Origin: Gordonia rubripertincta
GTDB lineage: Bacteria > Actinomycetota > Actinomycetes > Mycobacteriales > Mycobacteriaceae
Direction of reading: 5' to 3'
DNA: 64,000 bases
Assembly: GCF_038024875.1 (NCBI RefSeq)
Contig: NZ_CP136136.1
Span: 2,170,001-2,234,000, forward strand
In this document: positions 17,567 to 26,227 of the stretch, piece after piece
How the letters are laid out: the number at the start of each line of letters is the position of its first letter
Numbering within the stretch: the stretch's first letter is position 1
The notes under the pieces: model-generated
Database searches by the model: none
Seen by the model: the letters and a program-made list of their open reading frames with translations, nothing else
Told to the model about the DNA's origin: nothing
Made by a program: the position numbers and the translations under genes

Positions 17567-18283
17567 TCAGTGCCCGCCGCCCTCTTCGTGTCCGCCCTCG
17601 GGAGCGCCGCCCTCTTCGTCCCCGGGGCCGACCTCGCCGTGATGCTGGTTGTAGAACGTCGGCTCCGCGTTGCGGGCGACGTCCTGACGCTGGAGATCCG
17701 CACCGGCGTCGACCGGGGTCTGCACGGTGGTCTCACCGGCGGCGACCCACGAGCCGTTGGCTTCGCGCTTCTCGAAGACGAAGGTCAGGTCGGTGGTGAG
17801 GCCCGAGGCGACGGTGTCGCCCGCGTTGCTCAGCTCGGCGGTGACCTTCTTCTCGCTGTCGCGGACGGAGCCGACGGGCGTACCGCTGCTGAGGGCCTGC
17901 CCCGGCGCGATGACGCGAGCCGCGGGATCACTGCCCTCGACGAACTCGACCGAACCCTTCTCGGGCTTGATCTCCTTCAGTCGGTAGTAGGCGGTCTGGT
18001 CGGAGTTCGCGACGACGAACGCGAGCTCGAAGGGGCCGCCGTTGCCGAAGACGGTCGGTGCGTCCTTCTCCGGGTAGAGGATCTGCACGTCGCGCAGCTG
18101 CAGCGAGTCGATGTTGACGTTCGCGCCGTTCACTGCGGGCAGCTGGTTGGCGGTCTGCGAGATCTGTCCCGCACCGCAACCGGTGGTGCCCAGGGCAACG
18201 GCGATGCCGATCGTGGCTACTGCGGTGGCCAGACGAGTAGGCCGAAACGCCGATCGCCGTGCGGATGGTGAAAGCACTGACAC
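17567..18283 (-). CDS. lpqE: Lipoprotein LpqE
   Basis: Exported lipoprotein of unknown function. A basic N-terminus and a hydrophobic stretch lead to GTTGCGAGQISQTANQ. The cysteine and the following sequence match M. tuberculosis LpqE (Rv3584), although the residues before the cysteine (TTG) are a weak lipobox. The beta-sandwich-like domain ends in a His/Glu/Gly-rich tail (GGAPEGGHEEGGGH) that could bind metal. GTG 18283 is chosen because GGAGG lies five bases upstream; GTG 18277 is possible. A palindrome at 18333-18349 sits 50-66 bp upstream. Confidence 0.85.
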   Translation of the reverse strand: MSVLSPSARRSAFRPTRLATAVATIGIAVALGTTGCGAGQISQTANQLPAVNGANVNIDSLQLRDVQILYPEKDAPTVFGNGGPFELAFVVANSDQTAYYRLKEIKPEKGSVEFVEGSDPAARVIAPGQALSSGTPVGSVRDSEKKVTAELSNAGDTVASGLTTDLTFVFEKREANGSWVAAGETTVQTPVDAGADLQRQDVARNAEPTFYNQHHGEVGPGDEEGGAPEGGHEEGGGH

Positions 18284-18332
18284 CCGATCCTCCCAGGTCA
18301 AACGAAGTCGAATTGCAGCGCACGAAACCCTG

Positions 18333-18349
18333 CACTACGCAGCGTAGTG
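18333..18349. promoter_or_regulatory. Palindrome upstream of lpqE (operator candidate)
   Basis: CACTACGC-A-GCGTAGTG is a perfect 8+8 bp inverted repeat. Its core ACTAC-N5-GTAGT is the same as in the site before cydA. It lies in the lpqE-carD divergent region, closer to lpqE. Confidence 0.5.
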
Positions 18350-18564
18350 GGCGCCGTCCGGAAAAGTCCGCCCGGGTGCCCGATTCGTGTCCGCGAGGGC
18401 ATGTTCCGGGGATCGGCGGAGGGGTCCGTACTGCCCTCTTCTGTGTGGTGTTGCGTGACGCCGAACACGCTGCTACGGCACCCCCTGCCACCTCGGAAGA
18501 GGCAGTGCTGGAACCGGTTCACCGCGTTGACCTGCACCGTTGGGTGGGGCCCTCGGAACGCCCG

Positions 18565-18573
18565 TGCTAGACT
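18565..18573 (+). promoter_or_regulatory. Extended -10 promoter of carD
   Basis: TG-C-TAGACT is an extended -10 element about 27 bases before the TTG start of carD. No good -35 is spaced for it. A GGAAC (18556-18560) followed after about 16 bases by GTT could mark an additional stress-sigma promoter. Confidence 0.5.
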
Positions 18574-18600
18574 GGGTTCACTCGAAAGGGGCAAGGAACA

Positions 18601-19089
18601 TTGAATTTCAAAGTTGGCGACACCGTCGTTTACCCCCATCACGGTGCTGCTCGGGTCGAAGACATCGTTACCCGGACCATCAAGGGTGAGCAGATCGAAT
18701 ACCTTGTTCTCAAGGTTGCCGACGGTGACATGACCGTTCAGATTCCCTCGACGAAGCTGGAATACGTGGGCGTCCGCGACGTGGTCGGGCAAGAGGGTCT
18801 CGACCAGGTATTCCAGGTGCTGCGGGCCCCGCACACCGAAGAGCCGACCAACTGGGCGCGGCGATTCAAGGCGAACCAGGAGAAGCTCATCTCCGGCGAC
18901 ATCATCAAGGTCGCCGAGATCGTGCGCGACCTCTGGCGTCGCGAGCGGGACCGTGGACTCTCGGCCGGTGAGAAGCGCATGCTGACCCGTGCCCGCCGAG
19001 TCCTCGTGGACGAATTGTCGCTCGCGCAGAACACCGATGACGAGAAGGCCACCATCATCCTGGACGAGGTCCTCGCGGCCGCTTCCTGA
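18601..19089 (+). CDS. carD: RNA polymerase-binding transcription regulator CarD
   Basis: Essential actinobacterial factor that binds the RNA polymerase beta subunit and stabilises open complexes, mainly at rRNA promoters. The 162 residues closely match M. tuberculosis CarD (Rv3583c). The N-terminal RNA-polymerase-interaction domain (FKVGDTVVYPHHGAARVE) precedes the helical DNA-binding C-terminal domain (LRAPHTEEPTNWARRFKAN, then RDLWRRERDRGLSAGEKRML). Translation starts at TTG, as the homologue alignment and an AAGG ribosome binding site show. ispD follows 29 bases later. Confidence 0.97.
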   Translation: MNFKVGDTVVYPHHGAARVEDIVTRTIKGEQIEYLVLKVADGDMTVQIPSTKLEYVGVRDVVGQEGLDQVFQVLRAPHTEEPTNWARRFKANQEKLISGDIIKVAEIVRDLWRRERDRGLSAGEKRMLTRARRVLVDELSLAQNTDDEKATIILDEVLAAAS

Positions 19090-19099
19090 CATCGGTTCG

Positions 19100-19113
19100 T
19101 ACCTGATCAGGTA
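19100..19113. repeat. 14-bp palindrome between carD and ispD
   Basis: TACCTGA-TCAGGTA is a perfect palindrome in the 29-base gap. It could be a protein site or a weak attenuating hairpin. Confidence 0.4.
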
Positions 19114-19118
19114 GAGCA

Positions 19119-19835
19119 TTGACCACTTCGCCGGAGGATTCCGGCGCAGAAGTCTGCGTCATCATCCCGGCCGCCGGGTCGGGAACCCGACTCGGCGAGC
19201 CGGTTCCGAAGGCTTTCGTCGACCTCGGTGGCGCAACGATCATCGAGCGCTGCGTCGACAACGTCCCCGATTCACTCGGGGCATCGATCGTCGTCGTGGT
19301 GCCGGCCGACCTCGTGGAACACGCTCGAGAGCTGCTCCCCGGGGTCGTCGTCGTATCCGGCGGCGCTCACCGATCCGATTCGGTGCGCGCGGGGATCGCC
19401 GCGGCCGGCGATGCCCAGATCCTTCTCGTGCACGACGCGGCAAGACCCCTGACACCCGCCCATGTCTTCACGAGCGTGGTCGAGGCCGTCGCCGCCGGCC
19501 ACCCGGCCGTGGTCCCGGGTGTGCCCGTCGTCGACACTCTCAAGCAGGTCACAACGGATGCGCGCGGACTCGAACTCGTGGCCCGCACCGTCGACCGTGA
19601 AGAACTCCGCGCGGTACAGACCCCGCAGGGCTTCACCCGCGACGCCCTACTGCGCGCACATGCCGACGATGCCGGTCTCGCAACCGACGATGCCGGCCTC
19701 GCCGAACGCTGCGGCATCCCTGTCCACATCGTCCCGGGAGACCCTCTCGCCATGAAGATCACCACACCGTGGGACCTCCGTATCATCCGAGACGTCGTCC
19801 GTGAGACCGCGGCCGACATCGAGGCCCGGGCATGA
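19119..19835 (+). CDS. ispD: 2-C-methyl-D-erythritol 4-phosphate cytidylyltransferase
   Basis: Third step of the MEP isoprenoid pathway: MEP plus CTP to CDP-ME. The 238-residue protein has the nucleotide loop IIPAAGSGTRLGEPVPKAF, the VHDAARPL motif and the conserved RxVQTPQGF (here LRAVQTPQGF). A TTG start is the only reasonable one near the conserved N-terminus. Its stop overlaps the ispF ATG (ATGA). Orthologous to Rv3582c. Confidence 0.95.
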   Translation: MTTSPEDSGAEVCVIIPAAGSGTRLGEPVPKAFVDLGGATIIERCVDNVPDSLGASIVVVVPADLVEHARELLPGVVVVSGGAHRSDSVRAGIAAAGDAQILLVHDAARPLTPAHVFTSVVEAVAAGHPAVVPGVPVVDTLKQVTTDARGLELVARTVDREELRAVQTPQGFTRDALLRAHADDAGLATDDAGLAERCGIPVHIVPGDPLAMKITTPWDLRIIRDVVRETAADIEARA

Positions 19836-20296
19836 GGGTCGGGATCGGCACCGACGCGCATCGCGTCGACCCGTCAGCCGACTGCTGGATGGTCGGCCTG
19901 CACTTTCCCGACGAGCCCGGCTGTGAGGGTCACTCCGACGGTGACGTCGGTGCCCACGCCCTGTGCGATGCGGTGCTCTCGGCCGCCGGACTCGGCGACG
20001 TCGGCTCGGTGTTCGGTACCGGGCGACCCGAGTGGGAGGGCGTCTCCGGCGTCGCGATGCTCACCCATGTGGCCGAGCTGATCGCCGCCGAAGGACTCCG
20101 CGTCGTGAACGCCGCCGTTCAGGTCATCGGCAATCGACCCAAGATCGGACCCCGTCGCACCGAGGCCCAGGAAGTGCTGTCGACGGCGGTCGGCGGACCC
20201 GTCTCCGTCTCGGCGACCACCACCGACGGTCTGGGCATGACCGGACGCGGCGAGGGGATCGGGGCGGTCGCCACCGCCCTGCTCGACGACGCCTGA
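19832..20296 (+). CDS. ispF: 2-C-methyl-D-erythritol 2,4-cyclodiphosphate synthase
   Basis: Fifth MEP-pathway step, forming the cyclodiphosphate. The 154-residue trimeric enzyme has metal ligands D8 and H10 in GTDAHRV, the GHSDGDVGAHALCDA motif and the C-terminal TTTDGLGMTGRGEGIGA. It is translationally coupled to ispD. In M. tuberculosis cysS follows directly; here about 8.8 kb of accessory genes intervene. Confidence 0.96.
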   Translation: MRVGIGTDAHRVDPSADCWMVGLHFPDEPGCEGHSDGDVGAHALCDAVLSAAGLGDVGSVFGTGRPEWEGVSGVAMLTHVAELIAAEGLRVVNAAVQVIGNRPKIGPRRTEAQEVLSTAVGGPVSVSATTTDGLGMTGRGEGIGAVATALLDDA

Positions 20297-20319
20297 GACG
20301 CCGGTCGACGACGCCCCGG

Positions 20320-21555
20320 TCAGCGCGAGGCCGCGTCCAGCAGGATCTCGCAGGCACGGTCGACGGCCGCGGCCGGCGGGGTGAGTTCCGTCCCCAGACG
20401 CGCGGCTGCGGCCGCCACTGCCGGATCGGTGAGCGGGTCGAGATCGGAGGGCCCGAATCGAGCCAGCTTGTTGCCGGAACCGGCCCCCCTGCGGCGTAGC
20501 GCCGCGGCCCACATCGGCTGATCTGCACTGAGCCAGGCGACCACCGACGGGATGCCCGCGCGGGTCGCCGCTGACGTGGTGCCGGCGCCGCCGTGGTGGA
20601 CCGCGCCGCGACATTGCGGGAGTAGGGTCTCGTGGTCGACCGGCTGGGTGAGGTGAAAAAGCCGATCATGCTGGGGGAGTTCGTGATCGGTGTGTCCGAT
20701 GACCCGCAGCCCGCGGTCGAGCAGCGAGCTCACGATTCCGCCGATCTGCTCGGCGGTGATCTTCATGCTGCCGAAGCCGACGTAGACGGGCGCCTCGTCG
20801 GTGGTCGCCCACGCGACCGCATGTGCGGTCGTGTCGTCCCCGTTCGACAATGCGGTACGAGTGTCCTTGTCCGGCAGCAGGAATCCCACGAGCGGCCGCT
20901 GCGGTCCCCAGTCGTTCCCGAGCCCGGGGAACAGCGCGGCGTCGTAGGCCTGGATCTCGGGGATGCCGCGCTCCCGAAGTCGGCGTCCCAGAGGGCCTTT
21001 CGCCGGCGGGAGGCCGAGTTCGGTGCGCAACCGCCGGTCGGCGCCGCGCAGCGTGAGCCAGTAGGCCCGGTCGGCCAGACGCCACATCGCGCGCGAGACC
21101 GGACGCGGGTACTCGCGGTAGCGGACGTCGAGGCTGGCGTTCGGACGGAGCGGACAGTAGTGCAGCGGAACGAATCCGATGCCACGGCTCTGGGCGATGG
21201 CGTCGGCCCGGTCCTGCGCCAGCGGGCCGGTCACCAGCAGATCGGAGACGTCGGCGAGTTCGGCCATGACCCGCTCAGAGGTCTCGCGGCCGTGATCGGC
21301 GACCTCGCCCAGCGCCTTGAGTCGGACGCGCGGGTTCTTGGACTTCAGGCGTTCCTTGACCAGCGGACTGGCCAGCAGCTCCGCCGTCGACGGAGCCAGC
21401 ATCTGCGTCGGCAATCCGGAATTCGCGGTCAGTTCGACGAGGTCCTCGGGCACGGCGAGCCGGACGTCGTGGCCGCGACGCGCGAGCTCGACGCCGATCG
21501 CCACCGCGGGCTGGACGTCTCCCCGGCTGCCGTGGACGGTGAACGCGATCCTCAT
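20320..21555 (-). CDS. GT1-family glycosyltransferase (UGT/MGT type)
   Basis: A 411-residue GT-B glycosyltransferase. The N-terminal MRIAFTVHGSRGDVQPAVAIG is characteristic (first 12 residues quoted suffice: MRIAFTVHGSRG). The C-terminal donor motif is AVHHGGAGTTSAATRAGIPSV. The enzyme resembles mycobacterial and streptomycete transferases that glycosylate lipids or natural products. It overlaps the upstream acyltransferase gene by ATGA, so the two form a transcription unit. It probably adds a sugar to a lipid or acyl acceptor; donor and acceptor cannot be read from the sequence. Confidence 0.88.
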   Translation of the reverse strand: MRIAFTVHGSRGDVQPAVAIGVELARRGHDVRLAVPEDLVELTANSGLPTQMLAPSTAELLASPLVKERLKSKNPRVRLKALGEVADHGRETSERVMAELADVSDLLVTGPLAQDRADAIAQSRGIGFVPLHYCPLRPNASLDVRYREYPRPVSRAMWRLADRAYWLTLRGADRRLRTELGLPPAKGPLGRRLRERGIPEIQAYDAALFPGLGNDWGPQRPLVGFLLPDKDTRTALSNGDDTTAHAVAWATTDEAPVYVGFGSMKITAEQIGGIVSSLLDRGLRVIGHTDHELPQHDRLFHLTQPVDHETLLPQCRGAVHHGGAGTTSAATRAGIPSVVAWLSADQPMWAAALRRRGAGSGNKLARFGPSDLDPLTDPAVAAAAARLGTELTPPAAAVDRACEILLDAASR

Positions 21556-22982
21556 GCGCCCCAGAACTTTCCGTGCATACCCCAGGCGGCGAGTTCGGCG
21601 GTTACCAGCTCGCGCATGGTGGCCACGTCCGGGATTCGTACCGGGTCAAGCGAACTCACGCTGAACATGACGTCGTCGGCGCCGAGTGCAAGCCAACCGC
21701 TGATCCCGCCCTTGCGGTCACGCAGAGCGCGAGGGTCGTCGGTCGCGGTGACGGCTCGGATGGAGAGTGCAGCGGGTTCGCCGGTGCCCAGCGTCGCGAA
21801 CTCGTCGGGAACCGGTCCGACGTTGGAGGCGAGGCACAGCGGGGTGGTGACGTTGGCGGCCAGGCGTCGGGTGAGGGATGCGCTCAGCGCCTGCAGGACC
21901 ACTGCTCGCTGGGCCACCTTGCCCGAGTTGGCGGCCAAGCGGTTGTAGGCGTCCTTGCACGCGGCCCGGACGGCGGACAGGTCCTCGTAGCGGTCGGGGG
22001 CGACCTCGACGAACGCGGTGGCGCCCGACGTCGCATTGGCGCGGCGGTCGTCGGGTGTGCGGGACGAGACGGGCAGCGACACCGGGACGACGTCGCCGGG
22101 GGAGACCCGACCACACCGCTCCAGAACACCCACCATGAGAGCCGCGAACAGACTGTTGTCGGTGCCGCCCCGGGATTCGGCCGCGGACCTGAAGTCGGCG
22201 GCCGGGATCAGGACGGTCACGTTCGGTGCGATCTCGGCGGCGGCGACATCGGTGTCGGGTGCAGGCCGGCCGGTCACACGTGCCGGCGAGGCGGGCGGTC
22301 CGGACCGGCCGGCCCGCGCCATCCGGATCGCGGTCTTGCCCGCGGTCCAGAGTAGGTCGGCGGCGTCGACGGCATTCGACACCAGGCCCGGTGCGGTGCC
22401 GGGTGTGTAGTCCAGGTCATGGACGGCCTCGAGGACCGCGACCGCGCCCGTCCCGCCGTCGGCGATGACATGGGAGATGACCAGGGACACGAGCACCGAG
22501 GCGTCGTCGGCGGTCCGTGCGACGACGAGCCGCCACGCGGGTCCGTTCTCGATGTCGAGGTCGGCGTCGGCCTGTGCCCGTCCCCACTGCTCTTCCGCGC
22601 CGACCGGGACCGGCTCGGCCTGCACGGCGAAGTGGCCGGCGTCGGCCTGTGCCCGTCCCCACTGCTCTTCCGCGCCGACCGGGACCGGCTCGGCCTGCAC
22701 GGCGAAGTGGCCGGCGTCGGGCGTGTAACGCCAGTGGGCTCGCCCCGGGCCGCGGTGCTTCGCGACGAGCCGGCTCAGGCGTCCGCGACGCAGCTTCTCC
22801 GCGAGTGCGGCGAAGTCGTCGACGTCGACCGTGCCGGGGAAGCGCCACAGCGTCTGGTTCACGACGGGTAGGCCGAGGATCACGTCCATCCGGACGAAGA
22901 GGTCGTCGTCGGAGGTTAGGCGGTCGACGGTGGGGGTCCGACCAGCACTCGATGTGTTGCCGACCAGGGATGCGAAGTTCAT
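21552..22982 (-). CDS. Condensation-domain (PapA/WS-like) acyltransferase with an internal duplication
   Basis: A 476-residue two-lobed acyltransferase of the CoA-dependent acyltransferase superfamily. The active-site motif reads SHVIADGG, with H171 and D175 as the HxxxDG pair; the usual preceding histidine is serine. Later segments (VVPVSLPVSSRTPDDRRAN, LCLASNVGPVPDEF) resemble the second half of the fold. Residues 89-113 (DAGHFAVQAEPVP...RAQA) are repeated exactly at 114-138 by a 75-bp tandem duplication, adding 25 residues to the N-terminal lobe. It is coupled to the downstream GT1 gene. Substrate unknown. Confidence 0.8.
   Translation of the reverse strand: MNFASLVGNTSSAGRTPTVDRLTSDDDLFVRMDVILGLPVVNQTLWRFPGTVDVDDFAALAEKLRRGRLSRLVAKHRGPGRAHWRYTPDAGHFAVQAEPVPVGAEEQWGRAQADAGHFAVQAEPVPVGAEEQWGRAQADADLDIENGPAWRLVVARTADDASVLVSLVISHVIADGGTGAVAVLEAVHDLDYTPGTAPGLVSNAVDAADLLWTAGKTAIRMARAGRSGPPASPARVTGRPAPDTDVAAAEIAPNVTVLIPAADFRSAAESRGGTDNSLFAALMVGVLERCGRVSPGDVVPVSLPVSSRTPDDRRANATSGATAFVEVAPDRYEDLSAVRAACKDAYNRLAANSGKVAQRAVVLQALSASLTRRLAANVTTPLCLASNVGPVPDEFATLGTGEPAALSIRAVTATDDPRALRDRKGGISGWLALGADDVMFSVSSLDPVRIPDVATMRELVTAELAAWGMHGKFWGA
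22562..22720. repeat. 75-bp perfect tandem repeat inside the acyltransferase gene
   Basis: Units at 22563-22637 and 22638-22712 are identical, with one extra matching base on the left and eight on the right. The duplication is in frame (25 codons). Complete identity indicates a very recent event or an assembly artefact. Confidence 0.92.
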
Positions 22983-23531
22983 GACCGGACCTGCCGTTCG
23001 TCGAGAGTGATTCTTTCCACAAGCCGCCGGGCGCCAGGGCGCCGATCGCGCCCCGGCGTCATGTGTGTTGTGTCACACCAGAATTCCATTGTGAGCACCT
23101 TCCGAGGTGTCTTCCGCGGTGCCGTACCGCCGGTCCGATCCGGCCGGACCGCCGGAACGGTGCGCGCCGGATGCCGGCGACGGCCGGACGGATGAACGCC
23201 CGCAGCTGCGGATTCGGTGATCGTGGTCGACCGCGCCCTTCGAGCCGCGTCGGGTGGCGTCGAGACCGTGCAAACCATACCCGAGGAGCCGGTGGTGGCC
23301 CGATCCTCGGGCGAAAGTGCCCGAACGGTGGCCGGAGGGGACCCCGAAACCGTCAATATCATGGATCTTTAAGGGTCGCCTTGCTGACGCCCAATTCGTA
23401 CGGCGAACTATCCAATCGGATGAATTCGGGTTACTGTCGTGACCAATGTGGACCGGCCTCCCCGGAAATCGGGAAGTCGGCGAATCTGGTCATTTGACTG
23501 CCAAGTCTTGGAATTCGGAGGACGCGACGAT
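22983..23531. other. 549-bp divergent intergenic region
   Basis: No convincing gene was seen. It separates the acyltransferase-GT1 unit (minus) from the mycolyltransferase-like gene (plus) and must hold both promoters. A relatively AT-rich pocket near 23350-23372 is the likeliest plus-strand promoter zone. GGTCCG (about 23136) and CGGACC (about 23149) form a small inverted repeat. Confidence 0.5.
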
Positions 23532-24569
23532 ATGACGGGTGCTGCCCGCCGGAACACGTATCGCCGTGTGAAGATGCGCGCTACAGGCGTTCTCGCGACC
23601 ACTGTGGCTGCGGCGATCGTCTTCTCGGGTCTGGCCACAGCAGTGTCGGCGGGCCCCGCGTCCGCGGCACCGGGCGTCTCCGCGATCGAGCGAGTGGTCG
23701 CCGAGGGCCCGCACCTCCACGCCGTGTACGTGCATTCCGCGTCCATGGACAAGACCATCAAGGTGCAGGTCCTGACCCCGCGTGCGGACACCGGCCCGCG
23801 GCCGTCGCTGTACCTGCTGGGAGGCCTGAACGAACAGGATCCGAACAACAGTGTGTGGACGCTGAAGACGGATCTCGCCGGTTTCTATGCCGACAAGAAC
23901 GTCAACGTGGTCATGCCAATTGCGGGTGACGGCAGTTTCTATACGGACTGGCAGCGCGACGATCCGAAGCTCGGCCGCTACAAGTGGGAGACGTTCCTGA
24001 CCCGCGAACTGCCCCCGCTGATCGATACGCAGTTCTCCGGCAACGGCGTGCGGGGTGTCGCCGGACTCTCGATGGGTGCGGGTGCCGCGCTCGTCCTGGC
24101 GGCCCGCAATCCCGGTTTCTATGATGCGGTGGCCGCCTACAGCGGATGCTTCACCACGACGGGACCGGCCGGCCAGGCCTACCCTCGAGGCATCGTCGCG
24201 GCGTTCGGCGGTGACGCCAACAACATGTGGGGCGGCCCGAACGACCCGGATTGGGCTGCACACGATGTGCTCGCCCAGGCGGGAAACCTCCGGGGCTCCG
24301 CCGTCTACGTCTCCACCGGGACGGGCCGCTCCGGAAAGTACGATGCCCCCGGTTATCCCGGCAACGAGAACCCCACAGACCGACAGGTCGTCGGTGGCGT
24401 GATCGAGGTCGGTTCGATGTGGTGCACACAGCAGCTGCAGTCCAGGCTCGCCGCTGCCGGTGTTCCGGCCACCATCCGTTACGTCGACCCCGGCACACAT
24501 TCGTGGCCGTACTGGGTCGACCAGCAGCGGGAGTCGTGGCCCACGCTACGACGTGGGTTGGGGCTGTGA
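23532..24569 (+). CDS. Secreted mycolyltransferase-like esterase (antigen 85 family)
   Basis: A 345-residue exported alpha/beta hydrolase of the Fbp/antigen 85 family. Family members transfer mycolic acids between trehalose and cell-wall or glycolipid acceptors outside the membrane. A signal peptide ends near VSAGPASAA. The nucleophile elbow GLSMGAG carries S180 and the C-terminal GTHSWPYW carries H323, matching the catalytic Ser and His of antigen 85. GGAGG lies 10 bases before the ATG at 23532. It precedes three PapA-like genes on the same strand. Mycolyl transfer is inferred from the family; a general acyl-ester role is possible. Confidence 0.85.
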   Translation: MTGAARRNTYRRVKMRATGVLATTVAAAIVFSGLATAVSAGPASAAPGVSAIERVVAEGPHLHAVYVHSASMDKTIKVQVLTPRADTGPRPSLYLLGGLNEQDPNNSVWTLKTDLAGFYADKNVNVVMPIAGDGSFYTDWQRDDPKLGRYKWETFLTRELPPLIDTQFSGNGVRGVAGLSMGAGAALVLAARNPGFYDAVAAYSGCFTTTGPAGQAYPRGIVAAFGGDANNMWGGPNDPDWAAHDVLAQAGNLRGSAVYVSTGTGRSGKYDAPGYPGNENPTDRQVVGGVIEVGSMWCTQQLQSRLAAAGVPATIRYVDPGTHSWPYWVDQQRESWPTLRRGLGL

Positions 24570-24584
24570 GCATGGCGAGACAAC

Positions 24585-24606
24585 CGAGAGCACAGCAGCT
24601 CTCGGC
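24585..24606 (+). terminator. Hairpin after the mycolyltransferase-like gene
   Basis: CCGAGAGC-ACAGCA-GCTCTCGG has perfect 8-bp arms 16 bases after the stop. There is no T tract, so termination may be partial and the PapA-like genes could still be co-transcribed. Confidence 0.45.
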
Positions 24607-24736
24607 GTCGAGGACGCATGCCCGCGTCGACTTCGATCGACAACACCGCTAGCGCAACGCGGCGCACCAGCCTCAGGGGAGGGGCTGGAGAAGACCAACA
24701 GTCGGGGGCTGACACGTGTCAACACGAGAGGTTTCG

Positions 24737-26227
24737 ATGGAATACACCGAACTCGATGACTATTCGATGCCCGGCGGAACGGTGACCGCGTGGGAGCCGA
24801 CGGTCGAGGCATCGGAATGGCAGACCGACTCGCGGCAACTGTCGTACATGCATCTCGAGCACGCCCGACGCGCGGTTCGGGAGGGCGACGACTGGTACAG
24901 CCAGTGGATCGGGACGGCATTCCGGATCCAGCGTCCGCTCGACCGGGAAGCGTTCTCGCGCACGCTCGTCGCGTGGTACCGCCGGCACGAGGCGTTCCGG
25001 ACCTCGGTCCGTGTCCACGACGCCGGACACCCGCAGGGCGACCTGACCCGCATCACCGTCGCCGCCGACGCGATCTCGGTGCGCGAGCGGGCCTTCGGGT
25101 CCGATCTGGAACCCGCCGAGGTCTCCGAACTCGTCACCGAGTACTTCAACACCACCGTCACCCCGCTGGCGTGGCCGCACTGCATCGCGGTGACGGTCGA
25201 GACGCCTGGCGACGACGAGGGCTTCCTCGTGGTGTTCGCCGCCGACCACACCGTGATGGACGCCTACACCCAGGTGTTCGCGATCCGCGAGCTGACCGCG
25301 CTGTACCTCGCCGAGCTCACCGGTGATCCGCACGGCCTCGCCGCCATCGGCAGCTACCTGGACTTCAGCGACGCCGAGCGCCGCCTCGGTGAGCAGATCG
25401 ACGCGAACAACGCCGCGGTGAGCCAGTGGCGCAGCTTCTTCGACGACACCACCACGGCCGTTCAGCCGGAGCCGATCCCGCGCTTCCCGCAGTTCGCCGT
25501 CCCGGACGACGCGCCGCGCACGATCACCGCGCGGCGGGTCCCGGACGAGGGCTTCCAGACGACGCTGTCGCACTGGTTGCTCGATTCCGCCGAGACCAAG
25601 CGCTTCGACGCGATCTGCAAGGCGGCCGGGTCGTCCATGACCGCAGGCATCTACACCGCGCTGTCGATGACGTCCGCGGCCCTGACCGGTTCCGCGGATC
25701 TGCGTTTCATCAGTCCGGTCCACACCCGCAACTCGGTCGAGTGGGGCGAGGCCGTGGGTTGGTTCGTCGGCATCATCCCGGTGGCCGTCCGCCCGGGTCG
25801 GCCGCTGAAGTTCACCGACGCGCTGACCGCGGTCGCGGCCACCGCGGCCCAGTACAAGGATGTGGGCGGCGCCCCGTTCGCGCCGGTCGCCGAGCTCATC
25901 GGCGGGGATGTCACGCCGCCGGGATTCGTGGTGTCCTACATCGACCTCCGCCACGCAGAGGGGTCGACCGAGTGGGAGCCGCGCGCGGCACGCGTGCTGC
26001 GCAGCGCGACCCGCGACGCCGACGAGGTCTACTTCTGGATCAACCGCATCCCCACCGGTGTCAACGTGTCCTCGCGCTTCCCGGCCGAGAACGCGCCGGC
26101 GGTCGAGGCCTTCCTGTCCGTCTTCCATGCGATCCTCGAGCGGATCGTCACCGAAGGCGATTGCGAGTACACCTACCGCACTGCGGAATTGGTAGCCGGA
26201 GGGTCGCCGGTCGTAGCGGAACGCTGA
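24737..26227 (+). CDS. PapA-like condensation-domain acyltransferase, first of three
   Basis: A 496-residue acyltransferase of the PapA/condensation superfamily. In Mycobacterium, PapA proteins acylate trehalose or phthiocerol. The active-site motif is ADHTVMDAY with H171 and D175; the first His of the classical HHxxxDG is Asp and the Gly is Ala. C-terminal landmarks shared with the two following genes are VVSYIDLR and a WINR segment. The ATG at 24737 follows GAGAGG and is preferred to the GTG at 24716. The stop overlaps the next ATG (TGATG). Confidence 0.85.
   Translation: MEYTELDDYSMPGGTVTAWEPTVEASEWQTDSRQLSYMHLEHARRAVREGDDWYSQWIGTAFRIQRPLDREAFSRTLVAWYRRHEAFRTSVRVHDAGHPQGDLTRITVAADAISVRERAFGSDLEPAEVSELVTEYFNTTVTPLAWPHCIAVTVETPGDDEGFLVVFAADHTVMDAYTQVFAIRELTALYLAELTGDPHGLAAIGSYLDFSDAERRLGEQIDANNAAVSQWRSFFDDTTTAVQPEPIPRFPQFAVPDDAPRTITARRVPDEGFQTTLSHWLLDSAETKRFDAICKAAGSSMTAGIYTALSMTSAALTGSADLRFISPVHTRNSVEWGEAVGWFVGIIPVAVRPGRPLKFTDALTAVAATAAQYKDVGGAPFAPVAELIGGDVTPPGFVVSYIDLRHAEGSTEWEPRAARVLRSATRDADEVYFWINRIPTGVNVSSRFPAENAPAVEAFLSVFHAILERIVTEGDCEYTYRTAELVAGGSPVVAER

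Noticed and set aside
23067..23080. TGTGT-TGTG-TCACA, resembling a CRP site
   Set aside because: The spacer is four bases rather than the six of TGTGA-N6-TCACA and one half-site has a mismatch, so a CRP site is not supported.
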